This document shows, piece by piece, positions 46,340 through 54,572 of a DNA stretch of 64,000 bases. How positions within the stretch are numbered: position 1 is the first letter of the stretch; every line of letters starts with the position of its first letter. Under the pieces are notes generated by a model. That model saw nothing but the letters and a program-made list of their open reading frames with translations, made no database searches and was not told the DNA's origin. A program made the position numbers and the translations under genes. Origin of the DNA: Streptococcus sp. S784/96/1 (lineage in GTDB: Bacteria; Bacillota; Bacilli; Lactobacillales; Streptococcaceae); NCBI RefSeq assembly GCF_902729355.1, contig NZ_CACVCC010000004.1:55216-119215 (forward strand), given 5' to 3'.

Positions 46340-46819
46340 ATGGCAAAAAAACTTGGAAAATTATTCGGTGCTGTTGGTAATCTCTTAGCTATCCCAGACA
46401 CTATTGATGCCATCAAGCATGTAACCGATAAAACAACACCCATCATTGAAAAAGAATTAGACCGCAGATACGAGCATAAACAATCACTCATTCAACTCGA
46501 TGATGTTCATAATGTGCCACTAGATTATGCCCAAACACTCTTGGAAAGTCGCGGGTTTACTGTTTTACCCATCTTAGCCAAGGCCCATACAAAGTACGCC
46601 AACAAACGAGCTTTAGAAGTCGTTGCAATGCAACCACGTCCCGGTAAACATCAGCCAAACACCCTCGTCAAACTCTACTTTGTCAACGACGAAATCATTG
46701 AACAAAGTCAGATGCTCAAAAAACAAACTGCAAATTATCTGGCAATGCTTCAAAAAAATGTTAATCAACAACTTGATTCCCTCAAAAAAGTCAAACTCCC
46801 ACTTGGTAAGAAAAAATAA
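46340..46819 (+). CDS. PASTA-like domain protein of unknown function
   Basis: A 159-residue protein without signal peptide. Residues about 59-115 (VPLDYAQTLLESRGFTVLPI ... MQPRPGKHQPNTLVKLYFV) follow the PASTA pattern: conserved VP start, alanine-rich helix, then a G-containing turn and a final beta strand. The rest is charged and helical, with a lysine-rich end. Start ATG 46340 follows GAGGA; an in-frame ATG at 46301 overlaps the -10 box and cannot be in the mRNA. PASTA domains usually bind peptidoglycan outside the cell, so a version with no export signal is unusual. It is divergent from the Bce transporter unit, with a shared palindrome. Confidence 0.65.
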   Translation: MAKKLGKLFGAVGNLLAIPDTIDAIKHVTDKTTPIIEKELDRRYEHKQSLIQLDDVHNVPLDYAQTLLESRGFTVLPILAKAHTKYANKRALEVVAMQPRPGKHQPNTLVKLYFVNDEIIEQSQMLKKQTANYLAMLQKNVNQQLDSLKKVKLPLGKKK

Positions 46820-46869
46820 AAAAACACCTAGACCCGTATCATCATATTTCGGGCCTAGGCGTTTTTTTA
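46818..46869 (+). terminator. Terminator after the PASTA-like gene
   Basis: AAAAAAC.CCTAG..CCCG pairs with CGGG.CTAGG.GTTTTTTT; a long, strong hairpin with T tail. Confidence 0.85.
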
Positions 46870-46954
46870 TTATAGCAACAATTGATACTTGCTAAAATTC
46901 AAAAATTACTTTTTGCTTCTTTCTTAGAAAGTTCGTTCTTCTCAAGAGTAGCAT

Positions 46955-47010
46955 CCAAGCTCTCTCATTTCTAAGCTTAAGCTGAAACTATCCACTAGAC
47001 AGTTTCACTC
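46955..47010. repeat. Dispersed hairpin repeat, isolated copy
   Basis: First hairpin arms AAGCT (46957-46961) and AGCTT (46974-46978), second hairpin TGAAAC (46983-46988) and GTTTCA (47002-47007). It aligns base for base with the copy at 13557-13611 (AGCTCTCT...AAGC...GCTGAAAC), but the arms carry compensating differences. Confidence 0.7.
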
Positions 47011-47096
47011 CAAATTAAGTTCTATCAGATATGTTGTCTTACTCCGTTTTCAATCCATCGTAGCCATAAACAATGAATTGAGAACTCTAGAAGGTA

Positions 47097-48986
47097 TCAG
47101 TCTACTTGAATATATCGACGCGCTCCTGAATAAGATAAGTAAGAAATCCACTGTTTTCCTTCAGCGATAAGTACCCTATCATAGTTGACCTTTTCTCCCT
47201 TATCGTAAGTTGCAAGAGTTGGGCTTACTGATTTTGCTTCTGCTTTAATTGGTGATGATTTTTTAAAAACATATATCCCTTTTGATGGCAGTGTAATCTG
47301 TGCTTTTATTTGTACTGGTAGCTGAGTCGTTATTTGAGAAATATAGGTTTGATTACCACCGTTATCTTGATAATACAGGTGTGCGTGATACGTTCCACGA
47401 TCGTTTTTATGATTCGAACTATCAACAGTCACTTTATAAGTGCCATCTGGCTGCTTACTTGCAATATACCAAGCAATGTCATCTTGTCCAGCGTTTTCTG
47501 ACCAAACAGGAACATACACTTCTTTTAATTCTGCGTGACTAACATCAGATACAACAATATCGAAGGTACCTTTATGATTGTTTTTATTCACAATCTTGAT
47601 ATTTCCTGTCGTTGGTTGTTGAACACGAGTTGTTACAACTGGAACAGTTGTTGTCTGTGCTACAAAAGTTTGTTTGCCATCGTTAGATTGATAATATAGG
47701 TGAACATGATAGATTCCACGATCATTTTTGTGGTTGGAAATATCCACAGTCACTTTATAGGTGCCATCTGATTGCTTCGTGGCAACATACCAAGCGATAT
47801 CATCTTGCCCTCCTTTATCTGACCAAATTGGAACTTGTACCTCTTTCAATTGGTTATGACTCACATTTGAAATAACAACATCAAAAGTTCCTTTGGCATC
47901 ATTCTGATTTTTAATCGTAAGTTTTCCTTTAGTTGGTACCGAAAGTGCCTCAATTGCAATATAGCGTCTGTTTCCACTATAAGAAAGATAAGACAACCAT
48001 TTATAGCCTTCAGCTTCAACAACTTTATCATAATGAACAGACTGCCCTGCTTCATAATAATCTAATTCAGGACTAGACGTTTTTGCTTCTGCTCTAATCA
48101 CAGACTTCTTAGAAAATGTATAGGTACCACTTGAAGACAGACCTGACTGATTGACCGATACTGGTGATGACGTTTGAATACTAGATGAAGCGGACAAATC
48201 TTTAAAATGAATAAAGCCGTCAACTTTGCTTCTATGAATGGTTCGCTTATGATATCGATGAGTATAGTCATAATTGTATTCTTCAATAGTCACGTAATCA
48301 CCCGATACTTCTGAGACCCAGGCCACATGACAACTATTCCACCAAGCCACAGCTCCAACAGCTGGCTGTTTATTAACTAGGTAACCCTCACGTCTTGCAC
48401 GCGGCCCCCATTCATTAGCATTACCATAAGCTCCTGGAATGGTAAAGCCATTAACTGAGGATAGTCTATAAGCCACAAATGATACACACTCTCGATTAAA
48501 CAGACGCCAAGGGTCAATAAGGCTATCTGCTGCTGCATTTTTGAGATAAGCAGGGTAGTCATCTCCCAGATGTAAAAAATTCAACTTAGGCATCTCTTGA
48601 GCCTTTTTTACTTTGGGCACTTCCACTATTGGGGGAATCGTCTTCTTAGGTGCTACTTCTTTATTAGGAATAGTAACTTTAGGAGTTTCCTTTTTAGCTT
48701 CAGGTATAGTTACTTTTGGAACTGTAACCACTGGCTCCTCAACTTTCTGTTCAGTCATTTCTGAAGGAATAGCATCTCTGTTTTCTTGAGTCGTGGTACT
48801 AGTAGCATTTGTCATCTCTGAAGAAGTAACTTGCGTTACTAACTGAGAGGTAATCTCAGAGGTGGTTGAAACCTCTTCCGCCAGAACACTACCTGTCATT
48901 AGAAATGTTCCCAACAGAACCGACGCAGCTCCAACACCACACTTACGAATTGAAAAACGTTGAACAGTTTGCATACCTTTTTGCAT
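47097..48986 (-). CDS. Secreted CHAP-domain amidase with SH3b and GBS Bsp-like repeats
   Basis: A 629-residue secreted cell-wall hydrolase. Order: YSIRK signal (RFSIRKCGVGAASVLLG), a repetitive PKVTIP-rich linker (about 85-130), a CHAP domain (about 145-250) with the catalytic cysteine in NRECVSFVAYRL and histidine in SCHVAWVSEV, an SH3b domain (about 285-345), two Bsp-like repeats (about 360-450 and 455-545, each with LPIWSDKGGQDDIAWY-like cores), and a C-terminal SH3b domain. CHAP enzymes cut peptide or amide bonds of peptidoglycan. Its accessory domains are paralogous to those of the broken carboxypeptidase at 18.6-21.1 kb. No LPxTG is seen, so it is held by the SH3b modules. AAGGAG precedes ATG 48986. 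Confidence 0.93.
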   Translation of the reverse strand: MQKGMQTVQRFSIRKCGVGAASVLLGTFLMTGSVLAEEVSTTSEITSQLVTQVTSSEMTNATSTTTQENRDAIPSEMTEQKVEEPVVTVPKVTIPEAKKETPKVTIPNKEVAPKKTIPPIVEVPKVKKAQEMPKLNFLHLGDDYPAYLKNAAADSLIDPWRLFNRECVSFVAYRLSSVNGFTIPGAYGNANEWGPRARREGYLVNKQPAVGAVAWWNSCHVAWVSEVSGDYVTIEEYNYDYTHRYHKRTIHRSKVDGFIHFKDLSASSSIQTSSPVSVNQSGLSSSGTYTFSKKSVIRAEAKTSSPELDYYEAGQSVHYDKVVEAEGYKWLSYLSYSGNRRYIAIEALSVPTKGKLTIKNQNDAKGTFDVVISNVSHNQLKEVQVPIWSDKGGQDDIAWYVATKQSDGTYKVTVDISNHKNDRGIYHVHLYYQSNDGKQTFVAQTTTVPVVTTRVQQPTTGNIKIVNKNNHKGTFDIVVSDVSHAELKEVYVPVWSENAGQDDIAWYIASKQPDGTYKVTVDSSNHKNDRGTYHAHLYYQDNGGNQTYISQITTQLPVQIKAQITLPSKGIYVFKKSSPIKAEAKSVSPTLATYDKGEKVNYDRVLIAEGKQWISYLSYSGARRYIQVD

Positions 48987-49224
48987 TCATTAACTCCTTG
49001 TAAACTTAATCTTTCAGGCCTGTACCTAATTATTCGCAAGAAGAAGAAAAAATTAAGGATTTAAAAAATAATATTTTGCTGGGAAGATTGAGAAGAAAAA
49101 ATAGATTTCAAAATTATTCTCTCAAATAATAACCTAGTCTTTTCTAACAGGTAGCAAATCAGTACGAAAAATTAGATATTTTCGCAAATCTCTCAAGAAG
49201 TTAGTCAATACCCATCATCATGAG

Positions 49225-49422
49225 TTTACTTGAGAGGCCAAGAGACACGACTTGAATACTGAAAAATACATCACCTATCTTCTAGAACATCTTCCAAATG
49301 AGAAGACACTCGCAAAAAAGGAGGTGCTAGAGGCTTATTTACCATGGAATGAAACGATTCAAAAAATTGTAGAAAGAAAAAAACTTCCAGAGTCAACAAA
49401 GACTTTGGAAGTTTCAATATAG
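49225..49422 (+). pseudogene. C-terminal remnant of an IS66-family transposase
   Basis: A short open stretch encodes EAKRHDLNTEKYITYLLEHL and then LEAYLPWNETIQKIV before a TAG at 49420-49422. This corresponds to the end of IS66 TnpC proteins, where an ETAK...L...KYL.YLL segment precedes a YLPW motif. No start codon or upstream domain remains and a stop lies just before the segment. The rest of the 48987-49546 interval has no recognisable gene. Confidence 0.65.
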
Positions 49423-49546
49423 TCTGTTATTGGACACTTACTTTTTATTAACTCAAAAAGCCTGTACTATCTAAATAGTATTAGCTACTAAAGAAATTAT
49501 AACTCTCTTAAATAATTGATATTTACTTCTAAAATGTAACATACCT

Positions 49547-50047
49547 CTACTTGAAGGCCCAAAATTTATTTAATAAAAAATTAATCGGAACACTAATAAT
49601 TAAATTAAGAATAGGTGCAATCAGTTCAGAAAGATTAAAAAATTTAATCCATATAATTAATAATAGACTATTCAAAAAAAGTCCTGTTATAGAATACGAA
49701 GCAAAAGTTTTCAATAGAGCCTTCCAGATATGACGCTCCTCTCTTGACTCAGTAAAAACCAATTTGTTGTTCCAATAAAAAGACCATAATACTCCTACAA
49801 TAAAAGCTATTGTTTGAGCGCTCAAATAACGAAACTCGCCTGATATTCCTAACCATTTTATGCCGGACCATGAAACTAAGTAAATCATATACGATAATAA
49901 TGTATTGCTAAGACCTACAATTCCAAATTTAAAAAATTCATAGATTGTTTCAACCCAATGGTCACTTATTTTTCGTTTAGTCAATTTTGTTAAAATTTCT
50001 AATCCCTTACGAATAAAAGATTTTAACAACTTTTCAATAACTATCAT
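49547..50047 (-). CDS. GtrA-like membrane protein
   Basis: A 166-residue protein with four membrane helices in the second two thirds (YEFFKFGIVGLSNTLLSYMIY onward) and the GtrA end pattern FLLNKFWAFK. GtrA proteins are thought to flip lipid-linked monosaccharides across the membrane, or to help the partner GtrB. The partner GtrB-like gene lies directly upstream, its stop overlapping this gene's ribosome site (GAGGAG). ATG 50047 (MIVIEKLLKSF) is preferred to an earlier in-frame start inside the GT gene. Last gene of the polysaccharide operon. In group A Streptococcus the comparable position is held by the unrelated small protein GacJ. Confidence 0.85.
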   Translation of the reverse strand: MIVIEKLLKSFIRKGLEILTKLTKRKISDHWVETIYEFFKFGIVGLSNTLLSYMIYLVSWSGIKWLGISGEFRYLSAQTIAFIVGVLWSFYWNNKLVFTESREERHIWKALLKTFASYSITGLFLNSLLLIIWIKFFNLSELIAPILNLIISVPINFLLNKFWAFK

Positions 50048-50048
50048 C

Positions 50049-50981
50049 CTACTCCTCGTTTGAGATATACTCTCTGATAACAAATTGCGGTGCCTTGTTA
50101 CCATTTAGATAAATCCGTCCAACATATTCTCCCAGTAGACCAATCATCATCATTAGCACACCACCAGTAATCAGTAAGACAGACATCAGTGAAGCCCATC
50201 CTTGGGTACTGATTCCAAAGAAAAGCATCGAAATCAAGATGTAAGTTACAAATAAGAATCCAAGCAAAGCAAATACAGCACCTAACAAGGAGGCAAACCG
50301 TAATGGAATAACAGAAAATGCTGTGAAACCATTGAGCCAAAGTCCTAACAATTTAGCAAAAGTATAGGTCGTTTCTCCAACCTCTCGTTCTCTGTGCTCG
50401 ATAATTTGGTTAGCAATACGATTCGTAGAGCGCAAAATTAATCCCCAAACATATGGAAAAGCTCCATCATATTTGACAATCTCTTTAGCAACAAAAGAGG
50501 TCATGATAAAATAGCTACACAAACGAAGATCTTGTGGTTTACCGATTACAACATTAGCCATTTTATCATTGACTTTGCTACCAAAGTTCTTAAACCAACT
50601 GTGTTTCTTAACTAGATATTCACCAAAGACAACATCGTAACCTTCTTCTAATTTTGCAATCAATTTATGCGCCTCAGCTGGAGGATTCTGCCCATCATCA
50701 TCTAGTGAGATAATATAATCTCCTGTACAATAACGATAACCTGCCATTCTCGCTCCATCTTGTCCAAAATTCTTTGCCAAGTTAATCCCTTTGATGAATG
50801 AATACTTCTGACACAAGTCTTGAATAACTCTAAAAGTATTATCAGTTGAACCATCATTTACTAAAACTAATTCAATATCATATTTTGTGTGAAATTCAGC
50901 TATAACAGTTTCAACAACATCTGCTAGAGTTTGCTCTGAAAAATAGCATGGAATCACGAAAGATAATTTTTTTTTGTCCAT
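50049..50981 (-). CDS. GtrB-type polyprenyl-phosphate glycosyltransferase
   Basis: A 310-residue GT2 enzyme with a cytosolic catalytic domain and two C-terminal membrane helices (about 230-255 and 265-290). Motifs LVNDGSTDN (near residue 40), SLDDDGQNP (near 95, the DxD metal site) and the NFGQDGARMAG segment are typical of GtrB/GacI enzymes that load a sugar from a nucleotide donor onto undecaprenyl phosphate. The sugar would then be flipped and added to the rhamnan backbone. In GAS, GacI uses UDP-GlcNAc; the sugar used here is not known. ATG 50981 follows GAGGTGG. Confidence 0.9.
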   Translation of the reverse strand: MDKKKLSFVIPCYFSEQTLADVVETVIAEFHTKYDIELVLVNDGSTDNTFRVIQDLCQKYSFIKGINLAKNFGQDGARMAGYRYCTGDYIISLDDDGQNPPAEAHKLIAKLEEGYDVVFGEYLVKKHSWFKNFGSKVNDKMANVVIGKPQDLRLCSYFIMTSFVAKEIVKYDGAFPYVWGLILRSTNRIANQIIEHREREVGETTYTFAKLLGLWLNGFTAFSVIPLRFASLLGAVFALLGFLFVTYILISMLFFGISTQGWASLMSVLLITGGVLMMMIGLLGEYVGRIYLNGNKAPQFVIREYISNEE

Positions 50982-50989
50982 AGACCACC

Positions 50990-51775
50990 TCAATCATACG
51001 TCTTATAACTTCTTTGATAAAGTTTAAACCCAATTTTTATCAACCAATTCGGCCAAAACTGACGGAACATATACATTTCATCATTAACACGGATATTATT
51101 TTCAGTGAAGGATTTACTTGTTGCTTCTTCATGGATACGATAATAAAATAATTTTTTATGAATATAAATAAAAGGTTCATTATATCCTGCAAACTTCACA
51201 AAAGTGTCCCAATCCAACGCAAATTTCAACGGAGAAGTAAAAACTTTACCATTAATTAAAGATTTATTATATGCAACAGATGGACAAGAAATAGCATTTC
51301 CAAAGCCTTGAAAATATTTCTTAAAGAACTTATTATGACGTAACACTTTAAAGCGCATTGGGGTTCTAAAAAGGCGCTTCATTCGAGAATTTAAGTCAGT
51401 TCCAATTCTCCCATTTTTTATCGGTAAATAATCTGTAAATGCCATTATAGCGTTAGGTTCTTTAGAAATTTCTAAAAGAAGCTCTTTAGCATAATTCTCA
51501 TCATAAATGTCATCCTGATGAGTGACAGTAACCCACTCAGTCTGGGCTTTCTCACAACAAAAATTCCAATCATCCTGTATATCACTTTTCCCTTCTCGTA
51601 TAAAAAGAGGGATATCATAAGCGTTGGCGAGATTAGATAAAAAATCGCTTGGTGTAGAAGTACACATAATAATATTACTATAGGCATTTTGCTTAACAAC
51701 AGACTGTATACAAGTTTCTAAATGTGGCGACTCTTTGTAGGCACAGATAGCAAATGTATGTTTTTTTGGTTTCAT
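50990..51775 (-). CDS. GT2-family glycosyltransferase
   Basis: A 261-residue family 2 glycosyltransferase with the N-terminal FAICAYKESPHLETCIQSVVKQ and a metal-binding region TVTHQDDIYDENYA near residue 93. It has no membrane helices, so it works on the cytosolic side. The donor and acceptor are not evident. It overlaps or abuts its neighbours, as expected in an operon, and lies among genes likely to make the strain-specific side chain. Confidence 0.85.
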   Translation of the reverse strand: MKPKKHTFAICAYKESPHLETCIQSVVKQNAYSNIIMCTSTPSDFLSNLANAYDIPLFIREGKSDIQDDWNFCCEKAQTEWVTVTHQDDIYDENYAKELLLEISKEPNAIMAFTDYLPIKNGRIGTDLNSRMKRLFRTPMRFKVLRHNKFFKKYFQGFGNAISCPSVAYNKSLINGKVFTSPLKFALDWDTFVKFAGYNEPFIYIHKKLFYYRIHEEATSKSFTENNIRVNDEMYMFRQFWPNWLIKIGFKLYQRSYKTYD

Positions 51776-51779
51776 GGTA

Positions 51780-52694
51780 TTATTTATTTTCCTCTTTCAT
51801 TACTGTATAAAGTTTTTTCATTCCTTCACTTAGTGAAAGCATTTGATGACTTGGAAATTCATTCTGATAACGTTTTATATCTAAAACACTATAGTCTAAG
51901 TCAGAATCTCTTTGTGGAAAATAATTCACATCAACTTTTTTCCCATTAAGAAGATAAATTTGTTCTAAAATATCATTTAAAGAAGTTCCAATGCCTGAAC
52001 CCAAATTATAAACTTCTTCATTGTTCTCAGAATGAGCAATGTTAATAATACCTTGGATAGCATCAGAAATATATATATAATCTCTAACAGATGATCCATC
52101 GCCAAAAATAGAAATTTCTTTTCCTGAAAGAGCACGATCCATGAAGACTGTTACTGCACCTACCGCACCATTTGGATTTTGACCAGGTCCATAAGGATTT
52201 GCCAAACGAACAACTCGAAAATCTAAATTAAATTTATGCTTATAAAGATTCAGATACTTTTCAATCATTAATTTTTGGATACCATATGAGGCGATTGGAT
52301 TTGTAACAGCACTTTCTTTAAATGGCCTCCTATTAGATTTTCCATATACTGTGCCTCCTGAAGAGATAAAGACAATACGCTTAACATTTTCTTTTACGCA
52401 AGCCTCTAGGAGTGATAAGGTACTAAAAACATTATCCGTTATTTCTTGAGTTAAGGATTGATTTGTACTTGGCAAAGTAGTACTTATTAGATGAAAAATA
52501 ACATCGTGCCCCCTTACTAAATTATCAAATGGATAATCTGGCGAAAACTTTCCTTCAACAAATTTTATCCTACCGCTTTCAAATTCGTCTGCATGTTTGA
52601 TGTCAAAAGCTGTCACTCTTTGCCCCGACTCCAGCAAAGTACGTGTCAGATGTTTTCCTATAAAACCTGACGCTCCTAGTACTAAATAATTCAT
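51780..52694 (-). CDS. NAD-dependent nucleotide-sugar epimerase/dehydratase
   Basis: A 304-residue extended short-chain dehydrogenase. The cofactor site LVLGASGFIGKHL is at the N terminus, the catalytic serine region ISSGGTVYG near residue 115 and the YxxxK motif YGIQKLM near 141. Overall similarity is to UDP-glucose 4-epimerase-like enzymes, so it probably supplies a modified nucleotide sugar such as UDP-galactose for the side chain. Two in-frame ATGs exist; 52694 (MNYLVLGASGF) fits family length and is spaced about 12 bases from AAGGAT, while 52706 is too close. Substrate unknown. Confidence 0.85.
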   Translation of the reverse strand: MNYLVLGASGFIGKHLTRTLLESGQRVTAFDIKHADEFESGRIKFVEGKFSPDYPFDNLVRGHDVIFHLISTTLPSTNQSLTQEITDNVFSTLSLLEACVKENVKRIVFISSGGTVYGKSNRRPFKESAVTNPIASYGIQKLMIEKYLNLYKHKFNLDFRVVRLANPYGPGQNPNGAVGAVTVFMDRALSGKEISIFGDGSSVRDYIYISDAIQGIINIAHSENNEEVYNLGSGIGTSLNDILEQIYLLNGKKVDVNYFPQRDSDLDYSVLDIKRYQNEFPSHQMLSLSEGMKKLYTVMKEENK

Positions 52695-52710
52695 TATATG
52701 ATTCATATCC

Positions 52711-54066
52711 TTACGTATGTGTTAATAAAAGTGAAGAGATACCTGCTAGTGTCGAAATCACTAACATTGTAATTGTGATTAATTTTGCCTCTTTGTTAGT
52801 AATAACCTTTTCCTTAAGAGCATAGCTGTAAATTAAAATACCAATTCCAATTAAAGAAAAATATAACGGTGTCGCCGTTCTAAAACCCGAAGCATATATC
52901 GTTGGAGAAAATCCCATAGCTACCCTAGAGGCTACTCCAGAAATTAAAAGAGAAAATGCAAGTAAATTAGGATATAGCTTTTCTAAACAAAGAAACACTG
53001 TTACCATAAAACAAAAAGCAAAAAGAGCAACTAAACTATATTTGGCAAGTGAAAATAAACTATTGGTAGTAATACTAAACAAACCATTTGGGGCAATTTC
53101 TACTGTCAGCAAGTTTAGGTTACTAAAAAATATTAAAATCACATTTTTCAATAAGCCAAAAAATAAAATCATAACGAATGGAATAGTAGCAAATCCCTTT
53201 AAAAAAATACTCGTGTATTTTTTATAAACGATATAGAACATCATGCTAGTTATCACTAGTATAAACAAATGATTTTCAAAAATAACATTTTGCATCGTTG
53301 AGAAAAAGCCAATATCAAGCTTATCCACCGTATCTAGCATATTATAAGTGGGAAACCAATGAAATGTCTCCGAACCGCTTCGATTACCATTCCCCGGAGC
53401 AGTTACTGTAAAAATAAGACTCAAAACTAATAAGGCTAACTGTACCCACATAAAAAAGTGATTTTTTTTAGATAGTAGGAAATAAATGAGAAAAACTAAA
53501 TAAACAAAAAGCAGTACGACTAATTCTAATTCTTCATTAGCTGCATAAATAAGAGTGATACCATAGATGAAGAATTGCCACCATTTAAACCTTTCAACAT
53601 CTTGGATTTTACGAATTGGAACAAGTGCAATAAAACCTGCTGCCATTGGCCAAAAGTAAGTCATAAACGTCACCAACCATCCAGCCGATCCTAAATACTC
53701 AATAGGATAAATCAAAATCATTCCAATAATAAAAATATTTATAAAAACATTATCATATCCAAATAATTTTGAAAAAGCTTTCGCTAAGGCCAATCCAACA
53801 AAGGCATTTATCATTGTAAATACTATAGTCGGTTTCCCTAATAGATAGTGAATGACAAAATTTACCAAAACCCTAGATGACCACAAATAATAATCTTTTA
53901 AGATGAGTTCCCAATGATCCGCCCAAGTCAAATTTTGATATTCTCCCATTAAAGCTGCATCATCATTAGCGATTTTTACTGAAAAGAAAATCACGAGGTA
54001 TGCAATAAAAAGCAATAAAAATGGTATATTTTCTTTTCGTAATCTATTGTTTATTAATGCCTTCAC
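52711..54066 (-). CDS. Polytopic membrane protein, possible GT-C-type side-chain transferase
   Basis: A 451-residue membrane protein with about ten hydrophobic segments. Early in the sequence an acidic pair ANDDAALMG lies in the first external loop, and WSSRVLVNFVIHYLLG follows; acidic residues in that loop are a hallmark of GT-C transferases that use polyprenyl-phosphate sugars outside the membrane. I believe it belongs to the DUF6056 group, but the assignment rests on memory of similar streptococcal proteins. Its location next to the GtrB/GtrA pair suggests it transfers the flipped sugar to the rhamnan, like GacL in group A Streptococcus. Confidence 0.6.
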   Translation of the reverse strand: MKALINNRLRKENIPFLLLFIAYLVIFFSVKIANDDAALMGEYQNLTWADHWELILKDYYLWSSRVLVNFVIHYLLGKPTIVFTMINAFVGLALAKAFSKLFGYDNVFINIFIIGMILIYPIEYLGSAGWLVTFMTYFWPMAAGFIALVPIRKIQDVERFKWWQFFIYGITLIYAANEELELVVLLFVYLVFLIYFLLSKKNHFFMWVQLALLVLSLIFTVTAPGNGNRSGSETFHWFPTYNMLDTVDKLDIGFFSTMQNVIFENHLFILVITSMMFYIVYKKYTSIFLKGFATIPFVMILFFGLLKNVILIFFSNLNLLTVEIAPNGLFSITTNSLFSLAKYSLVALFAFCFMVTVFLCLEKLYPNLLAFSLLISGVASRVAMGFSPTIYASGFRTATPLYFSLIGIGILIYSYALKEKVITNKEAKLITITMLVISTLAGISSLLLTHT

Positions 54067-54560
54067 TTCGTCAATTCCTCTTTTATACTATTACTTATTT
54101 TTATAATATTCTTCTCTCCATCAGAGTTGTCAACTATAAATACTTCATAGTCATGTTTTTTAATCATATCACTTGCTGATATGACAGCATAAAAACCACT
54201 ATCTGAATAATTGACACCATCTCCAAGATATGTTTCTAAATCTGGCCGATTAACAATCTCGGTAGCAATTTCAATATACTTTTTTGAAGTTTTGTCTTTC
54301 AGAACTACTGTACGCTCAATAACTCCTATATCAACACCTTCTTTAATTAACCAACCACTTATCGCATAGCCGTCATTAGCAGTAACATCATCAATCCAAA
54401 ACTGATACCCATCATTCACTACCTTAGACTTATCAAATTTATAACTAGCCACCGCTACTTCATGTTTTCTTAAAAAGATAAAACACAAAACAAACAAGAG
54501 TACCGTCACCATAGAAATTAGAAAAATTAACTTTTGATACTTCTCTTCATTAGTCTTCAC
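54063..54560 (-). CDS. Membrane-anchored protein of unknown function
   Basis: A 165-residue protein with one N-terminal membrane helix (LIFLISMVTVLLFVLCFIFL, about residues 11-30) and an external beta-rich domain (YQFWIDDVTANDGYAISGWL, then repeated YIEIAT/YAVISAS strands). No catalytic motif is seen. The gene overlaps the following polytopic protein by 4 bases, so the two may form a complex. I do not recognise a family with a known job. Confidence 0.65.
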   Translation of the reverse strand: MKTNEEKYQKLIFLISMVTVLLFVLCFIFLRKHEVAVASYKFDKSKVVNDGYQFWIDDVTANDGYAISGWLIKEGVDIGVIERTVVLKDKTSKKYIEIATEIVNRPDLETYLGDGVNYSDSGFYAVISASDMIKKHDYEVFIVDNSDGEKNIIKISNSIKEELTK

Positions 54561-54572
54561 AAAATAACTCCT

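Noticed and set aside
46165..46491. 108-codon minus-strand ORF crossing the divergent promoter
   Set aside because: It runs antisense through the PASTA-like gene and both promoter regions; only its last ten codons coincide with a plausible small ORF that has its own ribosome site.
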